The notes beneath the pieces are model-generated. The model had not been told where the DNA came from, did not search any database, and saw only the letters and a list, made by a program, of their open reading frames with translations. A stretch of 64,000 bases of DNA from Bacteroidales bacterium (GTDB lineage: Bacteria; Bacteroidota; Bacteroidia; Bacteroidales; UBA932): the NCBI GenBank assembly GCA_015060325.1, contig SUYQ01000001.1, positions 124,001 to 188,000 on the forward strand, in the 5' to 3' direction. Positions 18,215-26,686 of this stretch are shown one piece after another. Numbering within the stretch: the stretch's first letter is position 1; every line of letters begins with the position of its first letter. The translations under genes and the position numbers were made by a program.

Positions 18215-18854
18215 GACAGTCATATTTGATATGGGAGGCGTTCTTGTCGATCTGGACATAGAGGGCTGCAAGAAGGTGTTCAGAAATGAACTGGGTTATG
18301 AAGGGATCGACAGGATAATTGATGCTTGTCATCAGAAAGGAATATATGGAGACCTGGAAGAGGGAAAGCTTTCGCCTGATGAATTCCGCCACATAGTCCT
18401 TGCCGAGTCTCGTCCGGGAACTCCCGCGGCTGAGGTCGACCGTGCAATGTCGCATATCCTTGTGGGGATTGCACCATATAAAGTGGAGCTTCTGAAGCGC
18501 ATGGCAGAAAAGTATGATCTGTGCATGCTGAGCAACAACAACGCTATCTGTCTGCCATATTCGAAGAAGATGTTTGAAGATGCAGGGATTCCATTGGAGA
18601 AGATTTTCCGTAAGTGCTATATGTCTTTTGAAATGAAGGCTCTGAAACCTTCAGAGACATTTTATAAAGCTGTTCTGGCAGATTTGGGGAGACCTTCGGA
18701 TGAGGTGCTTTTCATAGATGATTCGCAGAAGAATGTGGACGGTGCGATAGCAGCCGGTATGCCGGCTGTCTATTATGAACCGGGAACTGACCTTTCAGCT
18801 TTGCTTGCCGATGTGCTGGGTGATGAATCGTTGAGGATGGAGGGTGTCTGCTGA
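18207..18854 (+). CDS. HAD family hydrolase (YihX-like)
   Basis: 215 residues from the ATG at 18207, inside the end of the TPR gene. An earlier GTG at 18195 would only add MRNR. Motif I is FDMGGVLVDLD with the nucleophile Asp near residue 7, motif II is SNNNA, a Lys lies in KALKPSETF, and motif IV is FIDDSQKN. The DxG form of motif I is that of the YihX-type sugar-phosphate phosphatases. Cytoplasmic; substrate unknown. The MBL gene start overlaps its stop by one base. Confidence 0.88.
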   Translation: MSKTVIFDMGGVLVDLDIEGCKKVFRNELGYEGIDRIIDACHQKGIYGDLEEGKLSPDEFRHIVLAESRPGTPAAEVDRAMSHILVGIAPYKVELLKRMAEKYDLCMLSNNNAICLPYSKKMFEDAGIPLEKIFRKCYMSFEMKALKPSETFYKAVLADLGRPSDEVLFIDDSQKNVDGAIAAGMPAVYYEPGTDLSALLADVLGDESLRMEGVC

Positions 18855-19648
18855 TGGTGAAGTTCATGAGTCTTTCAAGCGGAAGCTGCGGCAACTGCTA
18901 TTATCTCGGTACGGAAAACGGCGGCATAGTCATCGATGCCGGTGTCAGCCTTCGTCGTCTGAAGAAGGCATTTCAGGAGTATGAACTGTCGATGGATTCA
19001 TTTTCGGCTGTCCTTGTGACCCACGATCATCTGGATCATATCCGCCATCTTGGTTCTTTCTGCAAACGTGTCGGAAAGCCTGTATATACTTCGCGCATGA
19101 TCCATAATGCTCTTGCCAGACATACCTTTACCGCTCCAACTATAGCAGCGTGCAGAAGAGTCCTGCCGGAAGGGGAGTGGGTTGAGATTGCCGGCATGAA
19201 GGTCCGTTATTTCGTTGTTCCTCATGATGCTACCCAGACTGTTGGCTATGCAATTGAGGTGGAGGGGCATAAGTTTGTGATAATGACTGATATCGGCCGT
19301 ATGACTGACGAGGCTGTTGCATATGCCCGTGAGGCTGACACTGTCGTTGTCGAGTCAAACTACGACATGGATATGCTGATGGGCGGCCCATATACCTATG
19401 AACTCAAGATGCGTATAGTTCAGGGCTGCGGTCATCTGAGCAATGACGAGTGCGCCTCTGCAATACGTCGTTTCTGGCATCCGCGTCTTCGAAATATCTT
19501 CCTGTGTCACCTCAGTGAAAACAACAACACCCATGAACTGGCATACAGCTGCTCGCTTAAGGCCCTCGAGGAACTGGGTGTGAAGAAAGTCGAGGTCGCC
19601 CTCAGATGCCTCCCTCGCCAGTATCCATCCCCGATGTTTACCCTCTGA
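18854..19648 (+). CDS. MBL-fold metallo-hydrolase (YycJ/WalJ-like)
   Basis: 264 residues. FMSLSSGSCGNCYYLGT at the N-terminus, the zinc motif THDHLDH (about residues 56-62), VPHDATQTVGYAIE and FLCHLSENNN are the marks of YycJ/WalJ proteins, proposed single-strand DNA exonucleases or other phosphodiesterases. The ATG overlaps the HAD stop (TGATG), so the TPR-HAD-MBL genes form one operon. It converges on GH95 with a repeat array between. Confidence 0.9.
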   Translation: MVKFMSLSSGSCGNCYYLGTENGGIVIDAGVSLRRLKKAFQEYELSMDSFSAVLVTHDHLDHIRHLGSFCKRVGKPVYTSRMIHNALARHTFTAPTIAACRRVLPEGEWVEIAGMKVRYFVVPHDATQTVGYAIEVEGHKFVIMTDIGRMTDEAVAYAREADTVVVESNYDMDMLMGGPYTYELKMRIVQGCGHLSNDECASAIRRFWHPRLRNIFLCHLSENNNTHELAYSCSLKALEELGVKKVEVALRCLPRQYPSPMFTL

Positions 19649-19668
19649 CGTGCTCGGTGTTTACACAT

Positions 19669-19754
19669 TCATCCTGACCTCCCGCCTGTCATCCTGACCT
19701 CTCACCTGTCATCCTGACCTCCCCCCCTGTCATCCTGAGCGGAGCGAAGGATCT
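19669..19754 (+). repeat. TGTCATCCTGA repeat array, site B
   Basis: A partial copy at 19669, then TGTCATCCTGA at 19687, 19707 and 19728 (period 20-21). The last copy is full length and ends GAGCGAAGGATCT at 19754, directly against the GH95 stop codon (minus strand). A sister variant of the TGTCATTTCGA family. Confidence 0.85.
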
Positions 19755-22286
19755 CTACATCTGAATACGGTGCTTCTGCCCCGGCCTTGTCGGGATGGTC
19801 ATGATGCCGTCCGGCCCTTTTAGTCTGATTTCCTTCTGCCATCCTCCGGTGATGACGACTCTGGTCGGCTTTCCGTCCTTCCACTCCATGTCCACAGTGT
19901 GCCCGCCTCTGGTCTTGAAACCTTTGAGCGAGCCCTCTTTCCAATCTGCAGGCAATGCCGGCAGCAGGTTGATGAATCCTTCATGGCTCTGCACCAGCAT
20001 CTCTCCGATAGCTGCAGCTCCTCCGAAGTTGCCGTCAATCTGGAACGGCGGGTGTGAGCAGGACAGGTTCGGATATGTGCCGCTGACGTGTCCTGGCCCC
20101 GGTTCGGTAGGCTGCAGCAGGCTGCGGAACAGCTTGAGGGCACGGTCTCCGTCACCAAGGCGTGCCCAGAAATTCTGTTTCCATGCACGACTCCAGCCGG
20201 TAGCCTCATCTCCGCGACGGTTCAGTGTCACGCGGCATGCCTCGGCAAGTTCAGGAGTCTTGGTCGGGGTGATCTGGTTACCGGGATGAAGGCCATAAAG
20301 GTGGGAGACATGTCTGTGGTGGATGTCAGCCTCCTGATAGTCTTCAAGCCATTCCATCAGATAACCTTCTTCGCTGATCTTGTTCGGTGCCAGCTTGTCA
20401 ATCGCCTCCCTGATTCTGTCAAGCAGCTCCCTGTCGACCGGAACAGACTCGTCGTCATTCCGTTCCCTGTCATCTCGAGCGAGTCCGGCCACATCCAGTT
20501 CCCTGTCATCTCGAGCGAGGCCGGCCACATCCAGTTTCCTGTCATCTCGAGCGAGGCCGCAGGCCGAGTCGAGAGATCTCGCTGCCTCAAGAGTGTTGGT
20601 GAACAATTCGCGCACCAGCTGATTGTCCATAGTCGGGCCCATGCATATGCTCACCTTCTGCCCGTCCATGACGAATTCATTCTCCGGAGAAGATGTCGGA
20701 GCAGTCACAAGATATCCTGTTTCAGGATCTGTGATCATAGTCGAAAGGAAGAATTTCGATGCGCCCTCAAGGGCAGGGTAGACCCTCTTCAGATATTCGA
20801 TGTCTCCGGTGTAGGCATAATGCTCCCAAAGATGGGCGCACAGCCATGCACCGCCTGTGTTGGTCGCACCCCATGAAGGGTGCTCTCCAGGTGCCGTGTA
20901 GTTCCATACATTTGTCATCATGTGCTGGACCCATCCTTCGGCTTCAGGACCATAGAAGTCCTTGGCTGTCTTCTCTCCGCTAGGAATAAGTCTGAGGACC
21001 AGCTCTGTAAGCGGAAGGTGAAGCTCGCTGAGGTTGCCCTGCTCGGCGATCCAATGGTTCATCTGCACGTTGATGTTGGTGTGATAGTCTCCGTTCCATG
21101 GGGTGCTGAAGGTGTTTGCCCACAGTCCCTGCAGATTAGGTGGAAGGCTTCCGGGACGGGTGCTGGAAATAAGCAGGTATCTTCCGAAATTGTAGTACAG
21201 CGCAGCCAGATTGTGGTCGATCGCTGCCCCGTCCTCTCCATACCATTCATATCCGGTCAGCCTCTCGTCTGTCGGCTCGATATATCCGATGTCTGACTTT
21301 ATGCTTAGTCCGGCACGGCCATATAGTTCCTGATGTGCCTCCACAGCCCTTTTGTGAAGATTGCGCATGTTGACATCGCGTACAAGCTCATGGGCGATAT
21401 CCTCATAATCTTCTCCTGCCAGATAGTCTGTTGCAGCCGAGATTATTATCCACGCCTTGTCGGCACCGGTCACCTCCATTGCCGGTGTTCCGTCTTCTGT
21501 CGTCATTGCCCTTACGCAGGCATCCCTGCCCTTTGTGACGACCTTGGCGTAAGCGGCGTACTTCATCCCAGCTACTCCCGGTATTCCGCTGTCAAGCGTG
21601 CCGTACATGTGCAGCATTCCGTCTTCAGTGTGTTCCAAAGAGCATCTTCCTGCGCGGTCAAGAAGGAAGTCGAAGCTGGTGTTTCCTTTGTGCGAACTTC
21701 CTATCTCAATGACCATGACGTCATCTTCGCGGGAAACGAAGTATTTTCTATAATACGATGTCTTCGATGCCTCATCCCGGAAATCGACGGAAACCGTTGC
21801 TGTAGGCAGGTCCAGTGTCCTGCCGTAGCTGGCTGTCTTTCCCAGCTGAGGCATCTTATGCCTTATGACAGCCTGTCCCAGTACCTCGTAGCTTCCGTAT
21901 GTTCCACCTCCGGTCGGCTTATGTGGAACGAATCTTTCATACATCACCTTCTGGGCTTTGACATTGTCGCCTTCAAGCAGCAGCTGACGTATTTCAGATA
22001 GACTTTCTGCAGCATCGGGATTGGCATAGTCCGCTTCGCATCCGCTCCACATGGATATCTCGTTGAGGATGATGTGCTCTTCCTCAATGTTTCCGTCCAC
22101 CATCATGCCGAGGCGTCCGTTGCCAAGCGGCAGCATTTCCTCCCAGGCCTGAGCCGGAGAGGTGTACCATAGCTGCTGCTCCAGTTTTCGTTGTGTCGTC
22201 TCTTTGTCAACCTTGTCGACGACGAGTATGTCGGGAGATCCTGCCGCCAATGAGGCTATGCAGGCAATGATGCTGAGCGTTGTCAT
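19755..22286 (-). CDS. GH95 family alpha-L-fucosidase (or alpha-L-galactosidase) with internal repeat insertion
   Basis: 843 residues with an N-terminal signal-like stretch ([18 protein letters not shown]). [21 protein letters not shown] opens the GH95 N-terminal domain. [12 protein letters not shown] supplies the Asn pair and FQIDGNFGG (Asp about 751) the catalytic base region known in GH95. The enzyme removes terminal fucose (or L-galactose) from glycans, probably in the periplasm. Odd feature: residues about 569-607 contain three 12-residue repeats of the type [12 protein letters not shown], encoded by a TGTCATCTCGA repeat array. The flanks ([11 protein letters not shown] ... [11 protein letters not shown]) continue normally, so the insertion keeps the frame. 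Last gene of a minus-strand glycan operon. Confidence 0.93.
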   Translation of the reverse strand: MTTLSIIACIASLAAGSPDILVVDKVDKETTQRKLEQQLWYTSPAQAWEEMLPLGNGRLGMMVDGNIEEEHIILNEISMWSGCEADYANPDAAESLSEIRQLLLEGDNVKAQKVMYERFVPHKPTGGGTYGSYEVLGQAVIRHKMPQLGKTASYGRTLDLPTATVSVDFRDEASKTSYYRKYFVSREDDVMVIEIGSSHKGNTSFDFLLDRAGRCSLEHTEDGMLHMYGTLDSGIPGVAGMKYAAYAKVVTKGRDACVRAMTTEDGTPAMEVTGADKAWIIISAATDYLAGEDYEDIAHELVRDVNMRNLHKRAVEAHQELYGRAGLSIKSDIGYIEPTDERLTGYEWYGEDGAAIDHNLAALYYNFGRYLLISSTRPGSLPPNLQGLWANTFSTPWNGDYHTNINVQMNHWIAEQGNLSELHLPLTELVLRLIPSGEKTAKDFYGPEAEGWVQHMMTNVWNYTAPGEHPSWGATNTGGAWLCAHLWEHYAYTGDIEYLKRVYPALEGASKFFLSTMITDPETGYLVTAPTSSPENEFVMDGQKVSICMGPTMDNQLVRELFTNTLEAARSLDSACGLARDDRKLDVAGLARDDRELDVAGLARDDRERNDDESVPVDRELLDRIREAIDKLAPNKISEEGYLMEWLEDYQEADIHHRHVSHLYGLHPGNQITPTKTPELAEACRVTLNRRGDEATGWSRAWKQNFWARLGDGDRALKLFRSLLQPTEPGPGHVSGTYPNLSCSHPPFQIDGNFGGAAAIGEMLVQSHEGFINLLPALPADWKEGSLKGFKTRGGHTVDMEWKDGKPTRVVITGGWQKEIRLKGPDGIMTIPTRPGQKHRIQM
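20468..20579 (+). repeat. TGTCATCTCGA repeat array inside the GH95 gene, site C
   Basis: TGTCATCTCGAGCGAG at 20468, 20504 and 20540, period exactly 36 bases (12 codons). The last copy has an inner palindrome GGCC-GCA-GGCC and ends GAGTCGAGAGATCT at 20579. It lies antisense to the GH95 reading frame and is translated there. Confidence 0.9.
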
Positions 22287-22311
22287 GTCAGAAATATATC
22301 AGCTGGCGGGT

Positions 22312-23691
22312 CTAGCTGCGCCAGAATAGTTTTTTCTTTGAGAAGAAGCATGTGATCCCCACCATGATCAGGGTGTAGGTGAGGCCGTTTATCATAGCCC
22401 ATAAAGGTGAACTGAAGCCTTGTGTCGCAAGCCATGGACCTATTCCGCACATTGTAAGGATCGGCATGGTGAAGAAATTGGTCACCGTATATGCCAGCAT
22501 AGGATTCTGACCACATCCGCTCAGGCCGCGTCCCTTGATGTTCCACTTTATCTCAAGTGCGAGGACAAATGCTCCGGTAAGTGCGGTCATACCGGTTGTA
22601 GTGAGCATGTAGGCAAGGTTGCAGTGGTCTTTAGTGATGCCTCCGTCGATAGGGTCGAAGGCGATGCCGACCAGCATGAATGCAAAACCGAAGTAGCCGA
22701 GCCATGTCATTATGTTGCGGCGCTTATATGTCAGGGCTACAAATACTCCTGCCAATACGAGCGAGATGATGAAGTCTGCCAGTACATTTCTGGTGAAAAG
22801 ACCCCAGAGCTGAACTATCATTGCTGCCAGAGCCACGATTGCGGCTGTCAGATGACGGCTGTCAATGTCGGCCTTGTATTCCGATCTTGAATAATCAAGA
22901 AGTTTGTCTCCGACAATCGAACCGGCAATCGCGATCACAAGATACTGAAGGTATCCCCAGCTGAAGAACCAGCCTATACATTCCAAGCCGGGAACCCATG
23001 CCAGAGCCTGGGGAGCGTATGAACTTAATGCTTTCAGAGCGATGATGAATATCAGCACAAGCCACCTGAGACGCAGGCTGTCTTTTGTAAACATCCAGAT
23101 GAGACCTCCGAAGATGGCTATGTTGGCCAGAATCATTATGATGACGTCTGTGTTCCATCTGCTGAGAGGGAGGCCGAGATAGTCTACGAACAGCACTGCC
23201 ATCACAACTGTAAGGAACATTCCGATGTTATTGACCAGTCTCGTCTTTTTCTCATCCTTGAGCCTTACCAGAGTCATGAACATCACGCCCCAGAGGACAA
23301 TGCTGAATATTCCTTTTGCAATCTCGGGACGGTTGCTTGCTCCTATCATGTATGCATTGCCAAGTGCGATGGCGAATACAGTCAGAGTGATCCATCTTCG
23401 GAAAAGGCTTCCGGCAATATTCCATCTGCTGACTCCGTTCTCAAGTTTCTTGCGCATGGCAAGAGGAAATGCCGCTCCCATGGTGAACAGGAAGAACGGG
23501 AACACCAGGTCCACCCATGTGATGCCTTTCACGGAAGGATCGAATCCGTAATCCGGTGGCGGGGTCTGTCCGTGGAACATCCATGCAGGGAGGTTCGGAA
23601 AATATATGTTTGCACACAGGATCATAGCGAAGATCGTGATGCCTCGCAGTATGTCGATTGTAACTATTCGTTTGTTGGCAGATGGGATCAT
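22312..23691 (-). CDS. DUF5009 / HGSNAT-like membrane acyltransferase
   Basis: 459 residues with about eleven transmembrane segments. RIVTIDILRGITIFAMILCA followed by WVDLVFPFFLFTMGAAFPLAM is the signature of the COG4299/DUF5009 group related to heparan-alpha-glucosaminide N-acetyltransferase. Relatives are suspected to acetylate sugars across the inner membrane, but activity of bacterial members is mostly unproven. It lies 25 bases upstream of GH95 and 2 bases after the metallophosphoesterase, supporting a role in glycan handling. Confidence 0.85.
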   Translation of the reverse strand: MIPSANKRIVTIDILRGITIFAMILCANIYFPNLPAWMFHGQTPPPDYGFDPSVKGITWVDLVFPFFLFTMGAAFPLAMRKKLENGVSRWNIAGSLFRRWITLTVFAIALGNAYMIGASNRPEIAKGIFSIVLWGVMFMTLVRLKDEKKTRLVNNIGMFLTVVMAVLFVDYLGLPLSRWNTDVIIMILANIAIFGGLIWMFTKDSLRLRWLVLIFIIALKALSSYAPQALAWVPGLECIGWFFSWGYLQYLVIAIAGSIVGDKLLDYSRSEYKADIDSRHLTAAIVALAAMIVQLWGLFTRNVLADFIISLVLAGVFVALTYKRRNIMTWLGYFGFAFMLVGIAFDPIDGGITKDHCNLAYMLTTTGMTALTGAFVLALEIKWNIKGRGLSGCGQNPMLAYTVTNFFTMPILTMCGIGPWLATQGFSSPLWAMINGLTYTLIMVGITCFFSKKKLFWRS

Positions 23692-23693
23692 GG

Positions 23694-25115
23694 CTATCTT
23701 TCTATGAATTTAGTGTATACTCTTCCGAAACGGTCGGTCACGCGGACTTCCAGTTTCTTTGCATTTTCGGAAACAGCTGCCTTGAACATGTTTTCGGTAG
23801 GTGCTGCATATACCCATGTCCTCTTGAGGCTTGAAGGATCCTTGTAAAGTTCCTTTGCCAGAGGATCCTGCGCTTTGAATCTCTCCATGTCGCATACCTT
23901 GACGCCATCCTCGAAGTATTCGACCTTCCATGCCGGATCGAAGTCCCAGATGTTCGCTACGATCTGTCCCGGATACTCTTCAAGACCGGTGTAGACCTTC
24001 ATCTGATAGTCCAGAGGATGTCCGCAGCCCTTGTATATCCATTTCATGTCGTCTGCATCCATATCGAAGATCTTGTATCCGGCCGGTGCTCCGTCGATGC
24101 AGACTTCGCCGCACCACCATGCTCCGCAGAATCCGGCTACATTGATTTCGAATACATTATCGCTGATCTGCTCGAAGTCGGCAGTGTGGCTATGGCCGGA
24201 AAGGATGGTCGCCTTATATGGCTCCAGCATGCTGTAGAGGGCCGGCTTGTTGCAGAGATTGTCTCCGATGATGCCGTACTGGAATGCATCGCGGTCCGAC
24301 TTGTCGTTGGTAGTCTGGATGTGAAGTGAAACGACAACTCTTGATCCCTCAGGGACATACGAAAGGTCTCTCTCCAGCCACTGCAGCTGTCTTTCGTCGA
24401 GATATCCGATGTAGAAATAGTCACGTCCTACATAGAAGTTGTCGTTGAGGACAATGTAGTGGACCTTTCCTACATTGAACGAGTACCATGCAGGACCGTA
24501 CATATCTTCGTAGTTCTTCATCGAAGTCTCATAGGATCGTCCCCAGTTGGTCATGTCGTGGTTTCCGATCACATATCTGTAGTCGATGCCCGCCTTGGCC
24601 ATTATTTCGTTGTACTCGGGATAGATGCTGTGGTCCCATCCGACGATGTCGCCGAGGCAGATGCCGAAGGTGTAGTCGCCGTCCATCCCCTTGACAAATT
24701 CAGCCATGTCGTCAGCCTGCTTAGAAAGGTCTGCAAGCTCGCTTCTCTCGCTGATCTGAGGGTCGGCGATCACGATCACATTGTGGTTTGTATCGTCCTT
24801 GCTGTTCTTCTCGAGCACGAAGTCGTAGCTCTTTATCCCTTTGCGCAATTCCTTGTAGAACAGGTTGCTGCCTTCAAGGGTGGACGAGATGTATCCGGCA
24901 GGAGTGCTGATAAATACAAATCTGCTGTCCTGATCGGCTTCCATTTCAAAACGTCCTTTTGCATCGGTTACTACCGTGTTGAGTCCGTCGGAAACTACAA
25001 CGCCGGCTACTGCGTTGCCTTCAGTGTCACGTACTGTTCCCTTGATGTCCTTGGCGTTGAGGCCGGATGTGGCCATTGTTGCCAGAATGACTGTTGTAAG
25101 TGTATTCCTTAACAT
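23694..25115 (-). CDS. Calcineurin-like metallophosphoesterase with N- and C-terminal beta domains
   Basis: 473 residues with a signal peptide. Residues about 22-100 form a carboxypeptidase-regulatory-like domain (IKGTVRDTEGNAVAGVVVSD). The catalytic domain shows VIADPQ, LGDIVGWD, VIGNHDM and SGHSHTADF, the five-motif metal site of calcineurin-like enzymes. A C-terminal beta domain closes the protein (from about 330). Secreted or periplasmic phosphoesterases of this build are common next to glycan genes in Bacteroidales; substrate unknown. A repeat element lies about 10 bases upstream of the ATG. Confidence 0.9.
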   Translation of the reverse strand: MLRNTLTTVILATMATSGLNAKDIKGTVRDTEGNAVAGVVVSDGLNTVVTDAKGRFEMEADQDSRFVFISTPAGYISSTLEGSNLFYKELRKGIKSYDFVLEKNSKDDTNHNVIVIADPQISERSELADLSKQADDMAEFVKGMDGDYTFGICLGDIVGWDHSIYPEYNEIMAKAGIDYRYVIGNHDMTNWGRSYETSMKNYEDMYGPAWYSFNVGKVHYIVLNDNFYVGRDYFYIGYLDERQLQWLERDLSYVPEGSRVVVSLHIQTTNDKSDRDAFQYGIIGDNLCNKPALYSMLEPYKATILSGHSHTADFEQISDNVFEINVAGFCGAWWCGEVCIDGAPAGYKIFDMDADDMKWIYKGCGHPLDYQMKVYTGLEEYPGQIVANIWDFDPAWKVEYFEDGVKVCDMERFKAQDPLAKELYKDPSSLKRTWVYAAPTENMFKAAVSENAKKLEVRVTDRFGRVYTKFIER

Positions 25116-25125
25116 TTTATTGTGT

Positions 25126-25265
25126 AGATTTCTCCACTCGCTTCGCTCGGTCGAAATGACAGGTTAAACGCTCGGTCGAAATGACAGGTTAAACACTCGG
25201 TCGAAATGACAGTGTGCAGCTCGGTCGAAATGACAACTGTCATCTCGAGCGAAGTCGAGAGATCT
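25126..25265. repeat. Head-to-head TCGAAATGACA / TGTCATCTCGA repeats, site D
   Basis: In minus orientation, a full element end (AGATTTCTCC from 25126) is followed by copies of TCGAAATGACA at 25151, 25176, 25201 and 25225 (period 24-25). A plus-oriented TGTCATCTCGAGCGAAG copy at 25238 then ends GAGAGATCT at 25265. The two outer ends abut the start of the metallophosphoesterase gene and, one base away, the stop of the esterase gene. Confidence 0.9.
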
Positions 25266-25266
25266 G

Positions 25267-26379
25267 TTACTTATAAGCTTTCTCTTCCATCTTCCAACCG
25301 GTAAGGGTGGAAATATATGGTATCATGCAGCTCGCCACCTTGATATGTCCCTGATAGTTAGGATGCCAGCTGGCTCCGAGGTCGTCCTCAGAGTTGTGAG
25401 CATCCTTTGTCAATCCCATGTATGACACGTTCTTCAATCCGCTCATCATGCATGCATTGCGGATGTAGTCAAAGCTGAACGGAGTCACGTTGGAAGCCAT
25501 GCATAAGACAGGGATATCCTCGCCATAGTTTGCCTTGATCTTCTTGAGAAGTTCTATGTAGCGTCCTGCAAATATGGTTTCGTGCGGCTGTCTTGCCGTT
25601 GAGAAGTCGTTAGTGCACAGATATATGACTACGACGTCCGGACGATATGGCGCCATGTCAGGAGTCCAGCTGTACTCCTGCGATTCGTCAAATGTCTGAC
25701 TGTAGCGGTCCGGCATGTTATATCCCGGGCGGTAATCATCATAGTTTCTCGCGATACCCTGGCCTGAATGGCTCACGAGATTGAAATCAGCTCCGAAATA
25801 ACGCGCAGTGATGGCAGCGTATGTCAGGTTGCAGTTCTCTGTCTCGGCGAGGAACGGGTCGTTCTTGTCACCGCTCTCTGTGCCGTATCCGCATGTGTAT
25901 GAGTCCCCGATGAACTCGATATGTCTTTCCTTCCTTCCGTCAGCCTGAAGGATCTTGCCTTCAGTAAGGAATGAGTGGACTGTGAAACGTCCCTGCTCGC
26001 CCTCGGTTCTCTTCTGCAGGATCACTTCATGTTCTCCCTTGCCGAGTCCTTCTGCAAGTACGACTACAGTATCCTGCGCTCCCACCATGAACACCTTGTC
26101 TGCCACTGGAGACATCTCCTTGTCAACCCATAGGTTGAACCAGCAGTTCTTTGTGTCCGAACATTTCATTGCGAGGTACGGACCGTCGAATTTCACTCTG
26201 AAATAGACTCCGCTCCAGTCATATGAAACTTCGTCGCCGTTGACAAGTGTCCTGCCTGTGTACTCGATGCGGCTGTCAGATGCAGGTGTCTCGATGATTT
26301 CCCTTGTTTTCTTAGCCGAGAGGTCGACTGTGAATGTCAGTCCCAGGACTGCCATGATGATGCTTAATGATTTGCGCAT
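25267..26379 (-). CDS. SGNH/GDSL esterase, carbohydrate esterase family 2 type
   Basis: 370 residues with a signal peptide (SLSIIMAVLGLTFTVDLSA). An N-terminal jelly-roll-like domain (about 30-150) precedes the SGNH domain, whose IEFIGDSYTCGYGTES (catalytic Ser near residue 156) and DLGASWHPNYQGH (His near 347) are typical of CE2 acetyl esterases. Expected role: deacetylation of a polysaccharide or oligosaccharide outside the cytoplasm. First gene of the minus-strand glycan operon; a repeat pair separates it from the next gene. Confidence 0.9.
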   Translation of the reverse strand: MRKSLSIIMAVLGLTFTVDLSAKKTREIIETPASDSRIEYTGRTLVNGDEVSYDWSGVYFRVKFDGPYLAMKCSDTKNCWFNLWVDKEMSPVADKVFMVGAQDTVVVLAEGLGKGEHEVILQKRTEGEQGRFTVHSFLTEGKILQADGRKERHIEFIGDSYTCGYGTESGDKNDPFLAETENCNLTYAAITARYFGADFNLVSHSGQGIARNYDDYRPGYNMPDRYSQTFDESQEYSWTPDMAPYRPDVVVIYLCTNDFSTARQPHETIFAGRYIELLKKIKANYGEDIPVLCMASNVTPFSFDYIRNACMMSGLKNVSYMGLTKDAHNSEDDLGASWHPNYQGHIKVASCMIPYISTLTGWKMEEKAYK

Positions 26380-26417
26380 ATTGATTATTTTAAATATTAA
26401 TTTTCTTTTAAAGCGTC

Positions 26418-26425
26418 CAAAGATA
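26418..26425 (-). promoter_or_regulatory. -7 element of the esterase-GH95 operon
   Basis: Minus-strand TATCTTTG; expected start about 33 bases before the esterase ATG. No clear -33 element. Confidence 0.45.
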
Positions 26426-26446
26426 GTTATAATTATTAAAATATTT

Positions 26447-26454
26447 TAATTTTG
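26447..26454 (+). promoter_or_regulatory. -7 element upstream of the 24-codon remnant
   Basis: TAATTTTG followed by CGCC; it resembles the later promoter at 26634 including the TTTTGCGC context. Confidence 0.4.
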
Positions 26455-26474
26455 CGCCTTGTAATTTTTAAAAT

Positions 26475-26549
26475 ATGAAGAAAATTCTGACATGCACACT
26501 TATGGCTGTTTTTATTGTTGTATGCCCGTCGGATTTGGTTCAAATATAG
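26475..26549 (+). pseudogene. Short open frame, probable remnant of a secreted-protein gene
   Basis: ATG to TAG, 24 codons. The frame begins MKKILTCTLMAVFIVVC, which looks like a complete signal peptide with a Cys near a lipobox position, then ends after a few residues (TAG). It sits 20 bases after a -7 box. It may be the decayed 5' end of an exported protein gene or a leader peptide; coding status is unproven. Confidence 0.35.
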
Positions 26550-26633
26550 GATTATCTCTTAACTGTCTTGAAAAAAGATCTTAAATAGACAAAAAATTAT
26601 CCAATAGATAGCAATATTTTTAAAATTATTTAA

Positions 26634-26641
26634 TATTTTTG
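26634..26641 (+). promoter_or_regulatory. -7 element of the PUL operon
   Basis: TATTTTTG matches TAnnTTTG. The TTG at 26639-26641, the first in-frame start-like codon of the oxidoreductase frame, lies inside this element, so the true start must be further downstream (26672-26687). The -33 region is AT-rich without a clear TTTG. Confidence 0.45.
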
Positions 26642-26686
26642 CGCGATTTAATAAAAAGGTTTCAAGTGTCAATGATGTTTAATACG

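Larger units (their letters stand above)
26380..26686. other. AT-rich divergent intergenic region
   Basis: 307 bases between the divergent esterase operon and the PUL. It holds a minus-strand -7 box (26418-26425), two similar plus-strand promoter-like stretches (26447-26454 and 26634-26641, both running into TTTTGCGC) and a 24-codon open frame with a signal-peptide-like start (26475-26549). No regulator gene or RNA gene is seen. Confidence 0.6.

Noticed and set aside
20088..20876. Long open frame (262 codons) on the plus strand opposite GH95
   Set aside because: It is antisense to clear GH95 motifs, has no family resemblance, and owes its length to the codon bias of the opposite strand.
26436..26476. 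AT-rich palindromes such as TAAAATATTTTA as operator sites
   Set aside because: Base composition alone makes such palindromes frequent here, and they lack the GC-containing core of the 50697-50731 repeat.
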